A stretch of DNA of 64,000 nt from Luteimonas cucumeris (lineage in GTDB: Bacteria; Pseudomonadota; Gammaproteobacteria; Xanthomonadales; Xanthomonadaceae): assembly GCF_007830035.1 (NCBI RefSeq), contig NZ_VLKN01000004.1, forward strand, positions 186,001-250,000, written 5' to 3'. The translations under genes and the position numbers were made by a program. The notes beneath the pieces are model-generated. The model had not been told where the DNA came from. It ran no database searches and worked only from the letters and a program-made list of their open reading frames with translations. Positions 1-8,322 of this stretch are shown here, one piece after another; within the stretch, counting starts at the first letter, position 1, and each line of letters opens with the position of its first letter.

Positions 1-9
1 AGACCGCAC

Positions 10-1197
10 ATGTATTCGCGCATTATGGTTCGACTGGCTCCGCCCCTGCTCCTGACCCTGATGTTCCCGGCATCGGTGGTGCTGGAATGGTCCGCACCGC
101 TGCGCTGGACCCTGCTGACGATGCTCACCCTGTCGTGGCTGATCTTCGCCGCGTTCGCAATGGTGCGTTCGCGTCCGAGCCGGGAGCAGTCGACCATCAT
201 CCGCCAGCAGGACACGCTGCTGGCCGAACTGCGTCGCTATGTGGCCACGGAAATCGACGGCTCGCGCCACGAGATCAGCCGCGCGCGCGAACTGATCCGC
301 GAAGCCGTCGGCGGACTCGGCGAAAGCTTCGACGCGATGAGCCGCAAGTCGCGCGAACAGGGCATGGCCGTGGCGCGCATCATCGACCGCACCGGCGACG
401 GCGACCGCTCCGGCATGGATGTCGCCCGCTTCGCGCACCACGCCAGCCAGCAGATGGAGCAGTTGGTCGAGGCGCTGGAGCAGGTCAGCGGCCAGAGCAC
501 CACCACGGTACTGCACATCGACCAGATGGCCGCGCACCTGGACGGCATCTTCTCGCTGCTGGAGGACGTCAAGTCGATCGCCGACCAGACCAACCTGCTG
601 GCACTGAACGCCGCCATCGAAGCGGCCCGCGCCGGCGAGGCCGGGCGCGGCTTCGCCGTGGTCGCCGACGAGGTACGCAACCTGTCGGAACGCTCGACCG
701 CGTTCAACGAGCAGATCCGCAAGCTGGCGCACAGCTCCAAGGACGCCATCGCCAAGGTCCGCGACACGGTTTCGCAGATGGCGTCGCGCGATCTCGACCG
801 TTCCCGTGAAGCGCGCGGCGAGGCCGCCAGCATGCTCAACCAGGTATCGGCCATCAACAGCTCGCTCAGCGAAGGCATGCGCGAGATCGCGCAATGCGGC
901 GGCGCGATCGACGCCAGCGTCGCCGAGGCGGTGCGTGCGCTGCAGTTCGAGGACATCGCCACGCAGTCGCTGGGCAGCGCCCACACCCATCTGGACCGGC
1001 TCACCGCGATCAACCACGAGGCGCTGGCGCTGCAGGAGCTGCTGCATCGCAACGATGGCATGCCCGATGCCGACCTGGTGTCCTCGCTCAAGCAGATCGG
1101 CACGCGCCTGCGCGATCGCTGCAGCGAATGGGAAAAGCCGCCGCACAAGCCCGTCGCGCAGCAGAACATGGGCGTCGGCACCGTCGAACTGTTCTGA
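10..1197 (+). CDS. Methyl-accepting chemotaxis protein
   Basis: A chemotaxis transducer of 395 aa that should signal to a CheA/CheW array at the inner membrane. Two hydrophobic stretches (about residues 8-28 and 31-51) form a short hairpin anchor with almost no periplasmic part, so it probably senses an internal or membrane cue. The rest is coiled coil ending in the MCP signalling hairpin; the conserved tip reads [20 protein letters not shown] near residues 189-208, followed by [18 protein letters not shown]. There is no obvious HAMP or ligand-binding domain. Only nine bases upstream are visible, so promoter and operon partners are unknown. The position beside cheV and flagellar genes fits chemotaxis. 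A second ATG at 25 is an alternative start. Confidence 0.93.
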   Translation: MYSRIMVRLAPPLLLTLMFPASVVLEWSAPLRWTLLTMLTLSWLIFAAFAMVRSRPSREQSTIIRQQDTLLAELRRYVATEIDGSRHEISRARELIREAVGGLGESFDAMSRKSREQGMAVARIIDRTGDGDRSGMDVARFAHHASQQMEQLVEALEQVSGQSTTTVLHIDQMAAHLDGIFSLLEDVKSIADQTNLLALNAAIEAARAGEAGRGFAVVADEVRNLSERSTAFNEQIRKLAHSSKDAIAKVRDTVSQMASRDLDRSREARGEAASMLNQVSAINSSLSEGMREIAQCGGAIDASVAEAVRALQFEDIATQSLGSAHTHLDRLTAINHEALALQELLHRNDGMPDADLVSSLKQIGTRLRDRCSEWEKPPHKPVAQQNMGVGTVELF

Positions 1198-1301
1198 GCG
1201 GGTGCGACCGCACGCCACGCGTGCGATGCGCTTGCACGCATCGTTGAAGTGGCGAACTGGCATACTGCCGGCCGGTAGTTGTTTGAAGACGTACTGCGCC
1301 G

Positions 1302-1979
1302 ATGGCCACGCCCGATCCTCCCACGCCCGCCGCAAGCCGCGACCCCCGCGAACTGCAGGCGGTGAGCGCGCGCCTGCTGTCGCTGCTGGAAGGCGACCGC
1401 CACTGGATCGCGCGCGAGTTGCACGACCAGATCGGCCAGGCAGTCACTGCGATGAAACTGTCCGCGCACCTGGCCATGGACGAGGACGACGCCGCGCAGC
1501 GCCGCGACGACCTGCACGAGATCGTCCGCATCGCCGACGACACCATCGAAAGACTGCGCGACCTGTCCGCGCGCCTGCGACCGCCGCAGCTGGATGCGCT
1601 GGGCCTGGAAGCGGCGCTGCGCTGGCAGGTGGATCAGCTGGCGCAGGCTTCGGCCACGCAGTTGCGGCTGCAGATCGCGCCGCTGGCACGGCGTGCCGAT
1701 GGCGATATCGAGCTGGCCTGTTTCCGCATCGCGCAGGACGCCCTGCTCCAGGCCTGCGCGGCCGGTGCGCGCCATATCGAATTGTCGCTACGCGAAGATG
1801 GCGACGACCTGTTGCTGCGCATCGAAGCCGACAGTCGCGGCCTCGCGGACGACGGCGCAGCGCTGGGACTGATGCACGAACGCGCGCGCGGCGCAGGCGG
1901 CCACCTGCAGTTCGACGATGACGCTGGCATGCGCCTGTGCCTGCGCCTGCCGCGACAGACAAGCGCCGGGGGCGCATGA
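1302..1979 (+). CDS. Degenerate NarL/UhpB-type histidine kinase-like protein
   Basis: A cytoplasmic 225-aa protein with no membrane or sensor domain. Residues about 20-100 match a HisKA_3-type dimerisation domain with an H-box ARELHDQIGQAV (His41). The C-terminal half resembles a GHKL ATPase but is eroded. The N-box reads FRIAQDALLQACAAG, with Gln where the catalytic Asn normally lies. The G1 box reads EADSRG instead of DNGxG. Only the final LGLMHERARGAGG stretch looks normal. It may be an inactive scaffold or phospho-acceptor; that is inference. Its stop overlaps the ATG of the next gene (ATGA), so the two are translationally coupled and likely work together. Confidence 0.75.
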   Translation: MATPDPPTPAASRDPRELQAVSARLLSLLEGDRHWIARELHDQIGQAVTAMKLSAHLAMDEDDAAQRRDDLHEIVRIADDTIERLRDLSARLRPPQLDALGLEAALRWQVDQLAQASATQLRLQIAPLARRADGDIELACFRIAQDALLQACAAGARHIELSLREDGDDLLLRIEADSRGLADDGAALGLMHERARGAGGHLQFDDDAGMRLCLRLPRQTSAGGA

Positions 1980-3685
1980 ACGCCGCCCCGCCCTCGCATG
2001 CGATCACCCGGCTCGGCGCCAGCGAACCCGAACTGGCACGGCTGATCGATGCCGCCAACAGCGATGGGCCGCCGTTGATGCTGCTGCACATCGACATCGA
2101 CCATTTCCGCTCGGTCAACGAGAACATGGGCGCGGAGATCGGCGACCAGGCGCTGATCATGCTCGGCGAGCGGCTGGCCGCGAAGTTCGGCCCCGATGCG
2201 CATATCTGGGCCAGCGGCAGCGACGAGTTCCTGGTGGCGCTGCCGCTCCTGCCCGGCAATCCATCGCCGGAGCAGTACGGTGAACTGGCGCGCAGCCAGG
2301 TCGAGCTGCCGATGCTGATCCTGCCGTTCACGCTGTTCCTCACCGGCACCGTCGGCATCGCGCTGTGCCCTGAACATGCGCGCACCGCCTCGGCACTGCT
2401 GCATTGCGCCGAATACGCCGTCGCACAGGCCAAGCTCGAAGGCCTGAACCTGGTACGCCGCTACACACGCGGCGCGGCGATCAGCCTGCGCAACGACGGC
2501 ATCATCGCGCGCGAGATCGTCAGCGCGGTCGACAACGGCGAACTGCGCCTGTGCTACCAGCCCCAGGTCAGCGCCGGCGATGGTCGCGTGATCGGCATGG
2601 AAGCGCTGCTGCGCTGGCAATCGCCGACGCTGGGCACGCTGATCCCGGAACGCTTCATGCGCACCGCCGAGAAACTCGGCGTGATCACCCAGATCGGCGA
2701 CTGGGTGCTGCGCAACGTCTGCCAGCAGGCGCGGATCTGGCGCGACTGGGGTTATCCAGACCTGGAAATCGCGGTCAACATCTCGACCCTGCAACTGCAG
2801 CGTCCGACCTTCGCCATGGAAGTGGTCGAGGCGATCCAGGCCGCCGGCATTCCTTCCGGGATGATCGTGCTGGAAATCCGGCAGAGCGCACTGGCCATGG
2901 ACATGAACTTCGTCCACCAGACGCTCGCCAACCTGCACCGCGAAGGCATCCGCCTGACCCTGGACGACTTCGGCATGGGCGATTCCAGCCTCGATTCGCT
3001 GATCCGTTTCTCGGTCGACAAGATCAAGATCGACCGCAACTTCGTCAAGGGCCTGCCGGCGGGCAGCCGCGAGGTGGCGATCACCTGCGCGATCATCGCG
3101 ATGGGCCACCAGCTGGGCATGAAAGTCGTGGCGCACGGCGTGGAAACGGAAACGCAGCTGGGCTTCCTGCGCCGCAACCAGTGCGACATCTTCCAGGGCC
3201 ACCTGTTCGGGCATCCGATGGCGGCCGACGAGGCCGGAGAAGTGCTGCGACGCCGTTTCGTGCGCTCCGATGCCTTCATCGCGACGCAGCCGGACCGCAC
3301 ACTGCTGCTGGTCGACGACGAGGAGAACATCCTGCGCTCGCTGGTGCGCCTGTTCCGCCGCGACGGCTATCGCGTGCTGGCGGCGAGCACGGTCGCCGAC
3401 GCCTTCGACCTGCTGGCAACCAACGACGTGCAGGTGATCCTGTCGGACCAGCGCATGTCCGACATGAGCGGCACCGAATTCCTGGGCCGGGTGAAGGTGC
3501 TGTATCCGGACACGATGCGGCTGGTGCTGTCCGGCTACACCGATCTTGCGACGGTGACCGACGCGATCAACCGCGGCGCGATCTATCGCTTCCTGACCAA
3601 GCCATGGGACGACAACGACCTGCGCGAACACATCCGGCAGGCGTTCCATACCTACGCCGAACAGCACAGCCGGATCGCCGGCTAG
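1976..3685 (+). CDS. GGDEF-EAL-receiver protein with eroded catalytic sites
   Basis: A cytoplasmic c-di-GMP-family regulator of 569 aa; the start is the ATG overlapping the previous stop. Order of domains: degenerate GGDEF (about 30-165; signature GSDEF at 81-85), EAL (about 185-425), and C-terminal receiver (about 440-560). The EAL domain keeps EALLRW (Glu209), VNIS, DDFG (330-333), KIDR and the Gln of FQG (407). Its EGVE motif reads AHGVE (His387), replacing the glutamate described as general base in RocR-type enzymes, and the LEITE motif reads LEIRQ. The receiver has VDDEEN and phospho-Asp491 in SDQRMSDMSG, the form usual in RpfG-like regulators. Likely a c-di-GMP or protein-binding output controlled by phosphorylation, perhaps by the kinase at 4074-5342. 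Confidence 0.85.
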   Translation: MNAAPPSHAITRLGASEPELARLIDAANSDGPPLMLLHIDIDHFRSVNENMGAEIGDQALIMLGERLAAKFGPDAHIWASGSDEFLVALPLLPGNPSPEQYGELARSQVELPMLILPFTLFLTGTVGIALCPEHARTASALLHCAEYAVAQAKLEGLNLVRRYTRGAAISLRNDGIIAREIVSAVDNGELRLCYQPQVSAGDGRVIGMEALLRWQSPTLGTLIPERFMRTAEKLGVITQIGDWVLRNVCQQARIWRDWGYPDLEIAVNISTLQLQRPTFAMEVVEAIQAAGIPSGMIVLEIRQSALAMDMNFVHQTLANLHREGIRLTLDDFGMGDSSLDSLIRFSVDKIKIDRNFVKGLPAGSREVAITCAIIAMGHQLGMKVVAHGVETETQLGFLRRNQCDIFQGHLFGHPMAADEAGEVLRRRFVRSDAFIATQPDRTLLLVDDEENILRSLVRLFRRDGYRVLAASTVADAFDLLATNDVQVILSDQRMSDMSGTEFLGRVKVLYPDTMRLVLSGYTDLATVTDAINRGAIYRFLTKPWDDNDLREHIRQAFHTYAEQHSRIAG

Positions 3686-3729
3686 GGCATCTCAAATTGT
3701 TTACAGAAAGTCTGCCTCCCATACGTGGT

Positions 3730-3905
3730 GGGCGGCGGCCATGGATGGCCGCCGTTTTCCGACCGAGCCAGGAGGGCGAGTCGGAAAATCCCCGAGGACT
3801 ACAAACTGCAACGTGAGCTCTGTCGGGGAAGAGCCCTTCTCTTTGGTTACTTTCTCTTTGGCTCTGGAAAGAGAAAGTGACCCGCACGCGTAGCGGGCGG
3901 AAGCT
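3730..3905 (+). repeat. Multi-hairpin intergenic repeat, copy A
   Basis: First of seven copies of an element of about 190 nt. In order: a hairpin with arms CGGCGGCCAT and ATGGCCGCCG; a hairpin TTTTCCGAC with GTCGGAAAA; a linker (ACGTGAGCTCTGTCGGGGAA); a long stem GGTTACTTTCTCTTT with AAAGAGAAAGTGACC; and CCCGC-GCGGG. It lies between the convergent ends of the EAL-receiver gene and the kinase gene. The rest of this 388-base gap holds the inverted repeat at 3987-4051 and no gene. Confidence 0.8.
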
Positions 3906-3986
3906 CTTGGAGATTGCAGCAGGAGCAACACTTGAGCCAAAAGTGTTCCAGGGCTGCAGAAGAGCCTCCGAGCAATACTGATTTCT

Positions 3987-4051
3987 TCCCGAACGCAGCG
4001 AGAGATCTGCTCTACTTCCGAAAAAAAACAGATCCCTCGCTGCGCTCGGGA
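3987..4051. repeat. Inverted repeat of the CTCGCTGCGCTCGGGA type
   Basis: Left arm 3987-4009 and right arm 4029-4051 are imperfect inverted copies (TCCCGAACGCAGCGAGAGAT against ATCCCTCGCTGCGCTCGGGA), 23 nt each, with a 19-nt loop ending in eight A residues. It lies 22 bases past the stop of the minus-strand kinase gene. Read on the minus strand the stem is preceded, not followed, by pyrimidines, so it is not a textbook terminator, though it may act as one. Confidence 0.6.
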
Positions 4052-4073
4052 TGACAGGAATCACTACCGGTCG

Positions 4074-5342
4074 TCAGGCCAGCGACTTGTCCGGCTGCCG
4101 TATCGGCAGCGTGATCCTGAAGCAGGCGCCGTTGCCCGGGCTGCTGCTCACCTCGATGTTGCCGCCATGCTTGCGCACGATGCGATAGGAGATCGACAGG
4201 CCCAGCCCGGTGCCCTTGCCGACCGGCTTGGTGGTGTAGAACGGATCGAAGATGCGCTGCTGCACGTCCTCGGGAATGCCGACGCCGGTGTCCTCGATGC
4301 TGATCCAGACCTGGTCGTCGCGCACGCCGGTGGCGACCGTGACCCGGCCGCGCTCTGCGATCGCATGGCTGGCGTTGAGCAGGATGTTCATGAACACCTG
4401 GTTGAGCTCCGATGGCAGGCACTGCACCAGCGGCAACGCGCCGTAGTCCTTCTCCAGCGTCACCTTGTACTTGAGTTCGTTCCAGATGATGCTGATCGTC
4501 GAATCCAGGCCGGCATGCAGATCGGCCAGGCGCCACGATTCGTCGCGGTCGGAATAGGAGAAATCCTTCAGGTTGCGCACGATCTCGGTGACGCGCTCGA
4601 TGCCTTCGCGCGATTCGGCCATCAGTTGCGGCAGATCGCTGCGGATGAAATCGAGGTCGAAGCGCGAGCGCATGTCGTCGATCTCCGCCTGCAGCGCGCG
4701 CGGATCCGGCGCGCGCAGCGCGCGCTCATAGGCCTCGATGACGGCGAACAGGCCATGCAGGTACTCCTGCAGCGTGCCCAGGTTGGAGTGCACGTAGCCG
4801 ATCGGATTGTTGATTTCGTGGGCGACGCCGGCGGCGAGCTGGCCGATCGAGGCCATCTTCTCGGCCTGCAGCAACTGCTCCTGCGCGCCGGCCAGCCGCG
4901 CCAGCGTCTGCTGCGATTCCTCGTGGCGGCGCTGCTGCTCCTGTTCGCGCGCATGCGTCTCGGTGACGTCGATGAACACCACCATGAACTGGCCGCGGCC
5001 GTTGCTGCCGTGATGGTAGGCATGCACCTGCACGACGCGTGCATCGTCCAGCGTCACTTCGCCGTACCAGCGTCCGGTGCGCCGCGCCGACGCCAGCGCC
5101 TCGGCGGGCAGTAGCGCCAGCAGCGCCGACAGGTAATCGCCCGCCGCCTGCCCGACCACCAGCGCGCAGGCGGCGCTGTTGGCGTGATAGGGCGTGCCGT
5201 CGCCCATGCACATCAGCACGCCGACATCCATCAGCTCGTGCAATGCCTGCACGTCCTCGATGCTCGGCAGACGGTCGTCCGGCCGGTTCGACACTGGATC
5301 TGACAAGTCGATGTCCGTTCGCCCGCGGCGCGCGGGCGGCAT
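4074..5342 (-). CDS. PAS-type sensor histidine kinase
   Basis: Cytoplasmic two-component sensor kinase of about 422 aa. An N-terminal PAS-like segment (about residues 35-130) is followed by a coiled coil, then a HisKA domain with AAGVAHEINNPIGYVHSN (His175), and an ATPase domain with N-box NQVFMNILLNASHAI and G boxes DTGVGIPEDV and GKGTGLGLS, all intact. The ATG at 5342 is preferred; a longer reading frame would need TTG at 5375. No membrane segment is seen. It lies 54 bp after flgN on the same strand and converges with the EAL-receiver gene, whose SDQRMSDMSG receiver is of the kind often partnered with such kinases. Partnership is inferred from position only. Confidence 0.88.
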   Translation of the reverse strand: MPPARRGRTDIDLSDPVSNRPDDRLPSIEDVQALHELMDVGVLMCMGDGTPYHANSAACALVVGQAAGDYLSALLALLPAEALASARRTGRWYGEVTLDDARVVQVHAYHHGSNGRGQFMVVFIDVTETHAREQEQQRRHEESQQTLARLAGAQEQLLQAEKMASIGQLAAGVAHEINNPIGYVHSNLGTLQEYLHGLFAVIEAYERALRAPDPRALQAEIDDMRSRFDLDFIRSDLPQLMAESREGIERVTEIVRNLKDFSYSDRDESWRLADLHAGLDSTISIIWNELKYKVTLEKDYGALPLVQCLPSELNQVFMNILLNASHAIAERGRVTVATGVRDDQVWISIEDTGVGIPEDVQQRIFDPFYTTKPVGKGTGLGLSISYRIVRKHGGNIEVSSSPGNGACFRITLPIRQPDKSLA

Positions 5343-5396
5343 CGAAAGTATCGGCAAGAGCCAGCGGCGCGGCAAGCAGCAGCGCGTGACGACGAT

Positions 5397-5774
5397 TCAG
5401 GCGACGGCGATCGGGCGCGTGGCTTTCACGTTGTCGGTCTGGCCGTGCGCGTCGTAGGCGACCGCGCTTTCGCTGCGGCCCAGGTGGCGCAGCGCCCAGT
5501 TCACTTCGCGACGGCGGCGTGCGAGCAGCGCGCCGTTGGCGTGGTTGAGCTGCGACAGCTGCTGCAGGCGCGATTCGACATCGGCGCTGCCGATTGCCAC
5601 CAGCGCGGCATCGGGCTGGAACCCGGGTACGCCCGCTTCCAGCGCGCGCAGCGATTCCAGCTTCTTCTGCGTGGAACGGATCAGCGCTTCCACGTCGTGT
5701 TCGAGGATCGCATGACGCTCCTCGTCGAGCGCTTCGGCGAGCCGGTCGAGCAAAGGAGCCATCACCGCGCTCAT
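5397..5774 (-). CDS. flgN: FlgN flagellar export chaperone
   Basis: A predicted helical protein of 125 aa matching FlgN in length and pattern. N-terminal helices (LLDRLAEALDEERHAILEHD) are followed by a heptad-rich middle and a disordered tail. FlgN binds the C-termini of the hook-filament junction proteins FlgK and FlgL before export by the flagellar type III apparatus; both clients are encoded at 16.3-19.4 kb. Its ATG overlaps the flgM stop (ATGA), the usual flgMN arrangement, so expression should follow the sigma-28 promoter upstream of flgM. Sequence conservation in this family is low, so the call rests partly on gene order. Confidence 0.85.
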   Translation of the reverse strand: MSAVMAPLLDRLAEALDEERHAILEHDVEALIRSTQKKLESLRALEAGVPGFQPDAALVAIGSADVESRLQQLSQLNHANGALLARRRREVNWALRHLGRSESAVAYDAHGQTDNVKATRPIAVA

Positions 5775-6079
5775 GCGCCAAGCTGGCGTTCCAGGCCCAG
5801 CATGCCGTCGGCGATCGCCTCGGCGTTGATCTGGTAGGTACCGGCCTGCAGCGCTGCGCGGATGGATTCGACGCGTGCGGTATCCACCGCCGATGCCGAT
5901 GACAGTTCGCGCTGCATCACCTGCAGGCTGGCTGCCTCGCCGGTCAGGCGCAGGCTGTCGCCGCCGCCGCTGGCTTCGACCGGACGCGCGTTCTCGGCGC
6001 CCGCGCTGGCCACGCGGCTGGTCGCCGCGGTGGTGCTGCGTATGGCCGGCGGCGGTGTGCCTTCGATCTTCTGGTTCAT
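5771..6079 (-). CDS. flgM: FlgM anti-sigma-28 factor
   Basis: A small 102-aa protein with the FlgM layout: a low-complexity N-terminal half starting MNQKIEGTPPPAIRSTT and a helical C-terminal half (SASAVDTARVESIRAALQAG, then YQINAEAIADGMLGLE) that binds sigma-28 (FliA). FlgM holds FliA inactive until the hook is complete, then is secreted. It overlaps flgN by four bases and is preceded by a good sigma-28 promoter at 6111-6137, so FliA would control its own inhibitor. The Shine-Dalgarno-like AGGTAG lies about 9 nt before the ATG. flgA lies 173 bp upstream on the same strand and could read through. Confidence 0.93.
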   Translation of the reverse strand: MNQKIEGTPPPAIRSTTAATSRVASAGAENARPVEASGGGDSLRLTGEAASLQVMQRELSSASAVDTARVESIRAALQAGTYQINAEAIADGMLGLERQLGA

Positions 6080-6110
6080 CTCGGTCTACCTGTTGCGGGG
6101 TTCATTGGGG

Positions 6111-6137
6111 CTATCGGCCACGCCGGCACAAAGTTGA
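6111..6137 (-). promoter_or_regulatory. Sigma-28 (FliA) promoter for flgMN
   Basis: On the minus strand, TCAACTTT (6137-6130), an 11-nt spacer, then GCCGATAG (6118-6111). The consensus is TAAAGTTT-N11-GCCGATAA: the spacing is exact and the -10 box matches 7 of 8. Transcription would start near 6104, about 25 nt before the flgM ATG. Confidence 0.8.
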
Positions 6138-6252
6138 GTGACGTCGTCCACACATTACGGTTTCCGGCGGAATCGCGCGATCGCGTACTCGCTCCTGTCC
6201 GGTAGCGGCCGCGATCCGGGCAACTTTAGGGTGTCCGGGTCCATGCGAGGCC

Positions 6253-6909
6253 TCATCGGTTGACCCAGACATCGCCGTCCGGCCCGACCACGCCCTGGAT
6301 GGCCCTTCGCGACGACAGGCTTTCCACGGTGACGCGCTCGTTCTCGCCGGCATCGGCCAGCGCCTTGCCGGCCATGCGCACCTCGACACCGCCCCGCCGC
6401 GATACCAGCATCACCTGGTCGCCGCGACGCACCAGCCGCGGCGCGACCAGGTCCTGCATCGACAGCACGTTGCCAGCCGACAGGCTGCGCCGTGCGACCT
6501 GGCCCAGCGCCTGGGCCGGATCGCCAATGGCGGCCCCGACGATGCGGCTGGCATCGCGCGTCCCGGCAACGAAATCATCGGCGGTGATCACCTGGCCGGC
6601 GCCGACGCCACGACTGAGCACCAGCACGGTCTGGCTGCGCCGCACCCGCACCGGCACGAACAGGCGCCAGCCGGCGTCCTGCGGGCAGCTGACCTCCACC
6701 GAATGGGCGCTGCTGGCGCGGGCGACGAGATCGCCCGCGCAGCGCGGCAGGCGCAGTGCGGGGTCCAGCGTCGCCTCCGCATCCGCGCCAGGCGCCAGCG
6801 CAAGCGCGGCAAGCGCGGCGCTGCGGATCGATTCGACCGGCTGGAAATCGGTTGCCGCGGCAGCCGGCATCGCCAGCAACCCGGTCAACAGCATGGCGAT
6901 TCGCAACAT
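6253..6909 (-). CDS. flgA: FlgA, P-ring assembly chaperone
   Basis: Periplasmic chaperone that helps FlgI form the flagellar P ring; 218 aa. The signal peptide (MLRIAMLLTGLLAMPAAAA) fixes the start at the ATG at 6909, with GGAG about 10 nt upstream. The longer open frame to 7008 has no such signal. The C-terminal part holds the SAF/ChapFlgA domain with GQVITADDF, GQVARRSLSAGNVL and a closing VRMAGKALADAGENE-type strand. It is transcribed away from cheV and toward flgMN, and has a sigma-54 promoter at 6943-6958. Confidence 0.93.
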   Translation of the reverse strand: MLRIAMLLTGLLAMPAAAATDFQPVESIRSAALAALALAPGADAEATLDPALRLPRCAGDLVARASSAHSVEVSCPQDAGWRLFVPVRVRRSQTVLVLSRGVGAGQVITADDFVAGTRDASRIVGAAIGDPAQALGQVARRSLSAGNVLSMQDLVAPRLVRRGDQVMLVSRRGGVEVRMAGKALADAGENERVTVESLSSRRAIQGVVGPDGDVWVNR

Positions 6910-6942
6910 CCGGTGGCTCCGACGATTCCTCGCAGCAGCGGA

Positions 6943-6958
6943 TGCAAGCGACGTGCCG
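6943..6958 (-). promoter_or_regulatory. Sigma-54 promoter for flgA
   Basis: On the minus strand, CGGCAC-GTCGC-TTGCA. The GG (6957-6956) and GC (6945-6944) elements are 12 nt apart as required, and only the first T of TGGCAC differs. The start site would be near 6932, about 23 nt before the flgA ATG. Confidence 0.75.
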
Positions 6959-7026
6959 TTGCGGGGGCGTGTCGTGCAATCACGCAACGTCGCGCCGCAC
7001 CCACGCATTTGCAGCGCACGGCGTCC

Positions 7027-7054
7027 TCAAGTCTTCGCCGGGCCGTGTCGATAA
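7027..7054 (+). promoter_or_regulatory. Possible sigma-28 promoter for cheV
   Basis: TCAAGTCT (7027-7034), then a 12-nt spacer and GTCGATAA (7047-7054). The -10 box matches 7 of 8, but the spacer is one base long. Transcription would begin almost at the cheV ATG (7061), and no Shine-Dalgarno sequence precedes that ATG, so the message could be leaderless. Confidence 0.45.
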
Positions 7055-7060
7055 GCCTGC

Positions 7061-8008
7061 ATGACCCAGGACCTGCTCAACCGCATCGACCAGCGCACGC
7101 GCCTGGCCGGACACAACCGGCTGGCCCTGCTGCTGTTCCGGCTCGGCGGCCGCCAGCTTTTTGGCGTCAACGTCTTCAAGGTGCAGGAAGTGCTGCGGCG
7201 GCCGCCGATGTTCCAGTTACCCGGGCTGCCTTCGCAGTTCGCCGGCGTGGCCGACGTGCGTGGGCGCTCGGTACCGGTTCTGGACCTGGGCCTGAGCATT
7301 TCCCATCCCGAGCGCGACCCGGCAACCGACGACCTGCCCGATTACCTGGTGGTGACCGAGTTCAACCGCTCGATCCAGGGTTTCCTGGTCAGCGGCGTGG
7401 AGCGCATCGTCAACATCGCCGTCGAGGACATCCATCCGCCGCCGGACCTGGGCACCGCCGCCGCCAGCTACCTGACCGCGGTGACGCGTTTCCAGGGCGA
7501 GCTGATCCAGGTGATCGACGTGGAAAGCGTGCTGGCCGACATCCTGCAGGCGCGCATGGACGCGCCACTGGCGCCGGAAATGGCCCTCCCGGCCGGCAAC
7601 ACTCTGCAGGTGCTGGTGGTCGACGACTCGCGCGTCGCCCGCTCGCAGATCCGCAGCGTGCTCGACCAGCTCGGCGTCGGCGCCACCCTGCTGTCCGACG
7701 GCCGCCAGGCGCTGGACCACCTGCTGCAGATCCATGCAGGCGGCGAGAACCCGGCCGAACGCTATGCGATGGTGATCTCCGACATCGAGATGCCGGCGAT
7801 GGACGGCTACACGCTGACGACGGAAATCCGTCGCCATCCAGGCCTGGCCGGCCTGTACGTGCTGCTGCACACCTCGCTGTCGGGCGTATTCAACAACGCC
7901 ATGGTCGAGCGTGTCGGCGCCAATGCGTTCGTCGCCAAGTACAGCCCGCATGAGTTGGCGGAGTATGTGTTGGCGAGGTTGCGGGTGGTGGCGGGGTTGG
8001 CTAGCTAA
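7061..8008 (+). CDS. cheV: CheV chemotaxis coupling protein
   Basis: Hybrid adaptor of 315 aa linking receptors to CheA. The N-terminal CheW domain (about 15-170) begins NRLALLLFRLGGRQLFGVNV and contains FAGVADVRGRSVPVLDLG. The C-terminal receiver (about 185-310) has VLVVDDSR, phospho-acceptor Asp in VISDIEMPAMDGY, LLHTSLSG and the conserved Lys in FVAKYSP. All phosphorylation residues are present, so it can act as adaptor and phosphate sink. It diverges from flgA across a 151-bp gap holding a sigma-54 site for flgA and a possible sigma-28 site for cheV. The 663 bases downstream to flgB hold two repeats and a promoter but no gene. Confidence 0.95.
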   Translation: MTQDLLNRIDQRTRLAGHNRLALLLFRLGGRQLFGVNVFKVQEVLRRPPMFQLPGLPSQFAGVADVRGRSVPVLDLGLSISHPERDPATDDLPDYLVVTEFNRSIQGFLVSGVERIVNIAVEDIHPPPDLGTAAASYLTAVTRFQGELIQVIDVESVLADILQARMDAPLAPEMALPAGNTLQVLVVDDSRVARSQIRSVLDQLGVGATLLSDGRQALDHLLQIHAGGENPAERYAMVISDIEMPAMDGYTLTTEIRRHPGLAGLYVLLHTSLSGVFNNAMVERVGANAFVAKYSPHELAEYVLARLRVVAGLAS

Positions 8009-8065
8009 GGCCTGGTGGCTGCACCAAGGGTTTGCTTTTGGACGACGCGAGCACCCGCATCGCAA

Positions 8066-8254
8066 CTCCATAGACCCGGAGGGCGGCGGCCATGGATGGC
8101 CGCCGTTTTCCGACCGAGCCATGGATGGCGAGTCGGAAAATCCCCGACGACTACGAGGTGCAACGGGAGCTCCGTCGGGGAAGACCCTTTTCTTTGGTTA
8201 CTTTCTTTTGGGTCATCAAAAGAAAGTGACCCGCACGCGCAGCGGGCGGAAGCT
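8066..8254 (+). repeat. Multi-hairpin intergenic repeat, copy B
   Basis: Full copy beginning ACTCCATAGACCCGGAGGG. It contains the CGGCGGCCAT/ATGGCCGCCG hairpin, the TTTTCCGAC/GTCGGAAAA hairpin, the long stem CTTTCTTTT with AAAAGAAAG (loop GGGTCATC) and CCCGC-GCGGG. It is paired with the inverted copy B' 68 bases downstream. Confidence 0.85.
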
Positions 8255-8322
8255 TTTGCCGCTGCGGTAGAGCAGAGGACCGATGGCAGCGACGCAACTC
8301 CCCAACCCTTGCGGGTCGGCCT

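Noticed and set aside
1634-3667. A 677-codon minus-strand frame opposite the EAL-receiver gene
   Set aside because: The plus strand carries clear EAL and receiver motifs and the ATGA coupling; the minus frame has none.
5343-5375. Start of the histidine kinase at TTG 5375
   Set aside because: It adds eleven residues of no family resemblance and has no ribosome site; ATG 5342 is simpler, though neither start is well marked.
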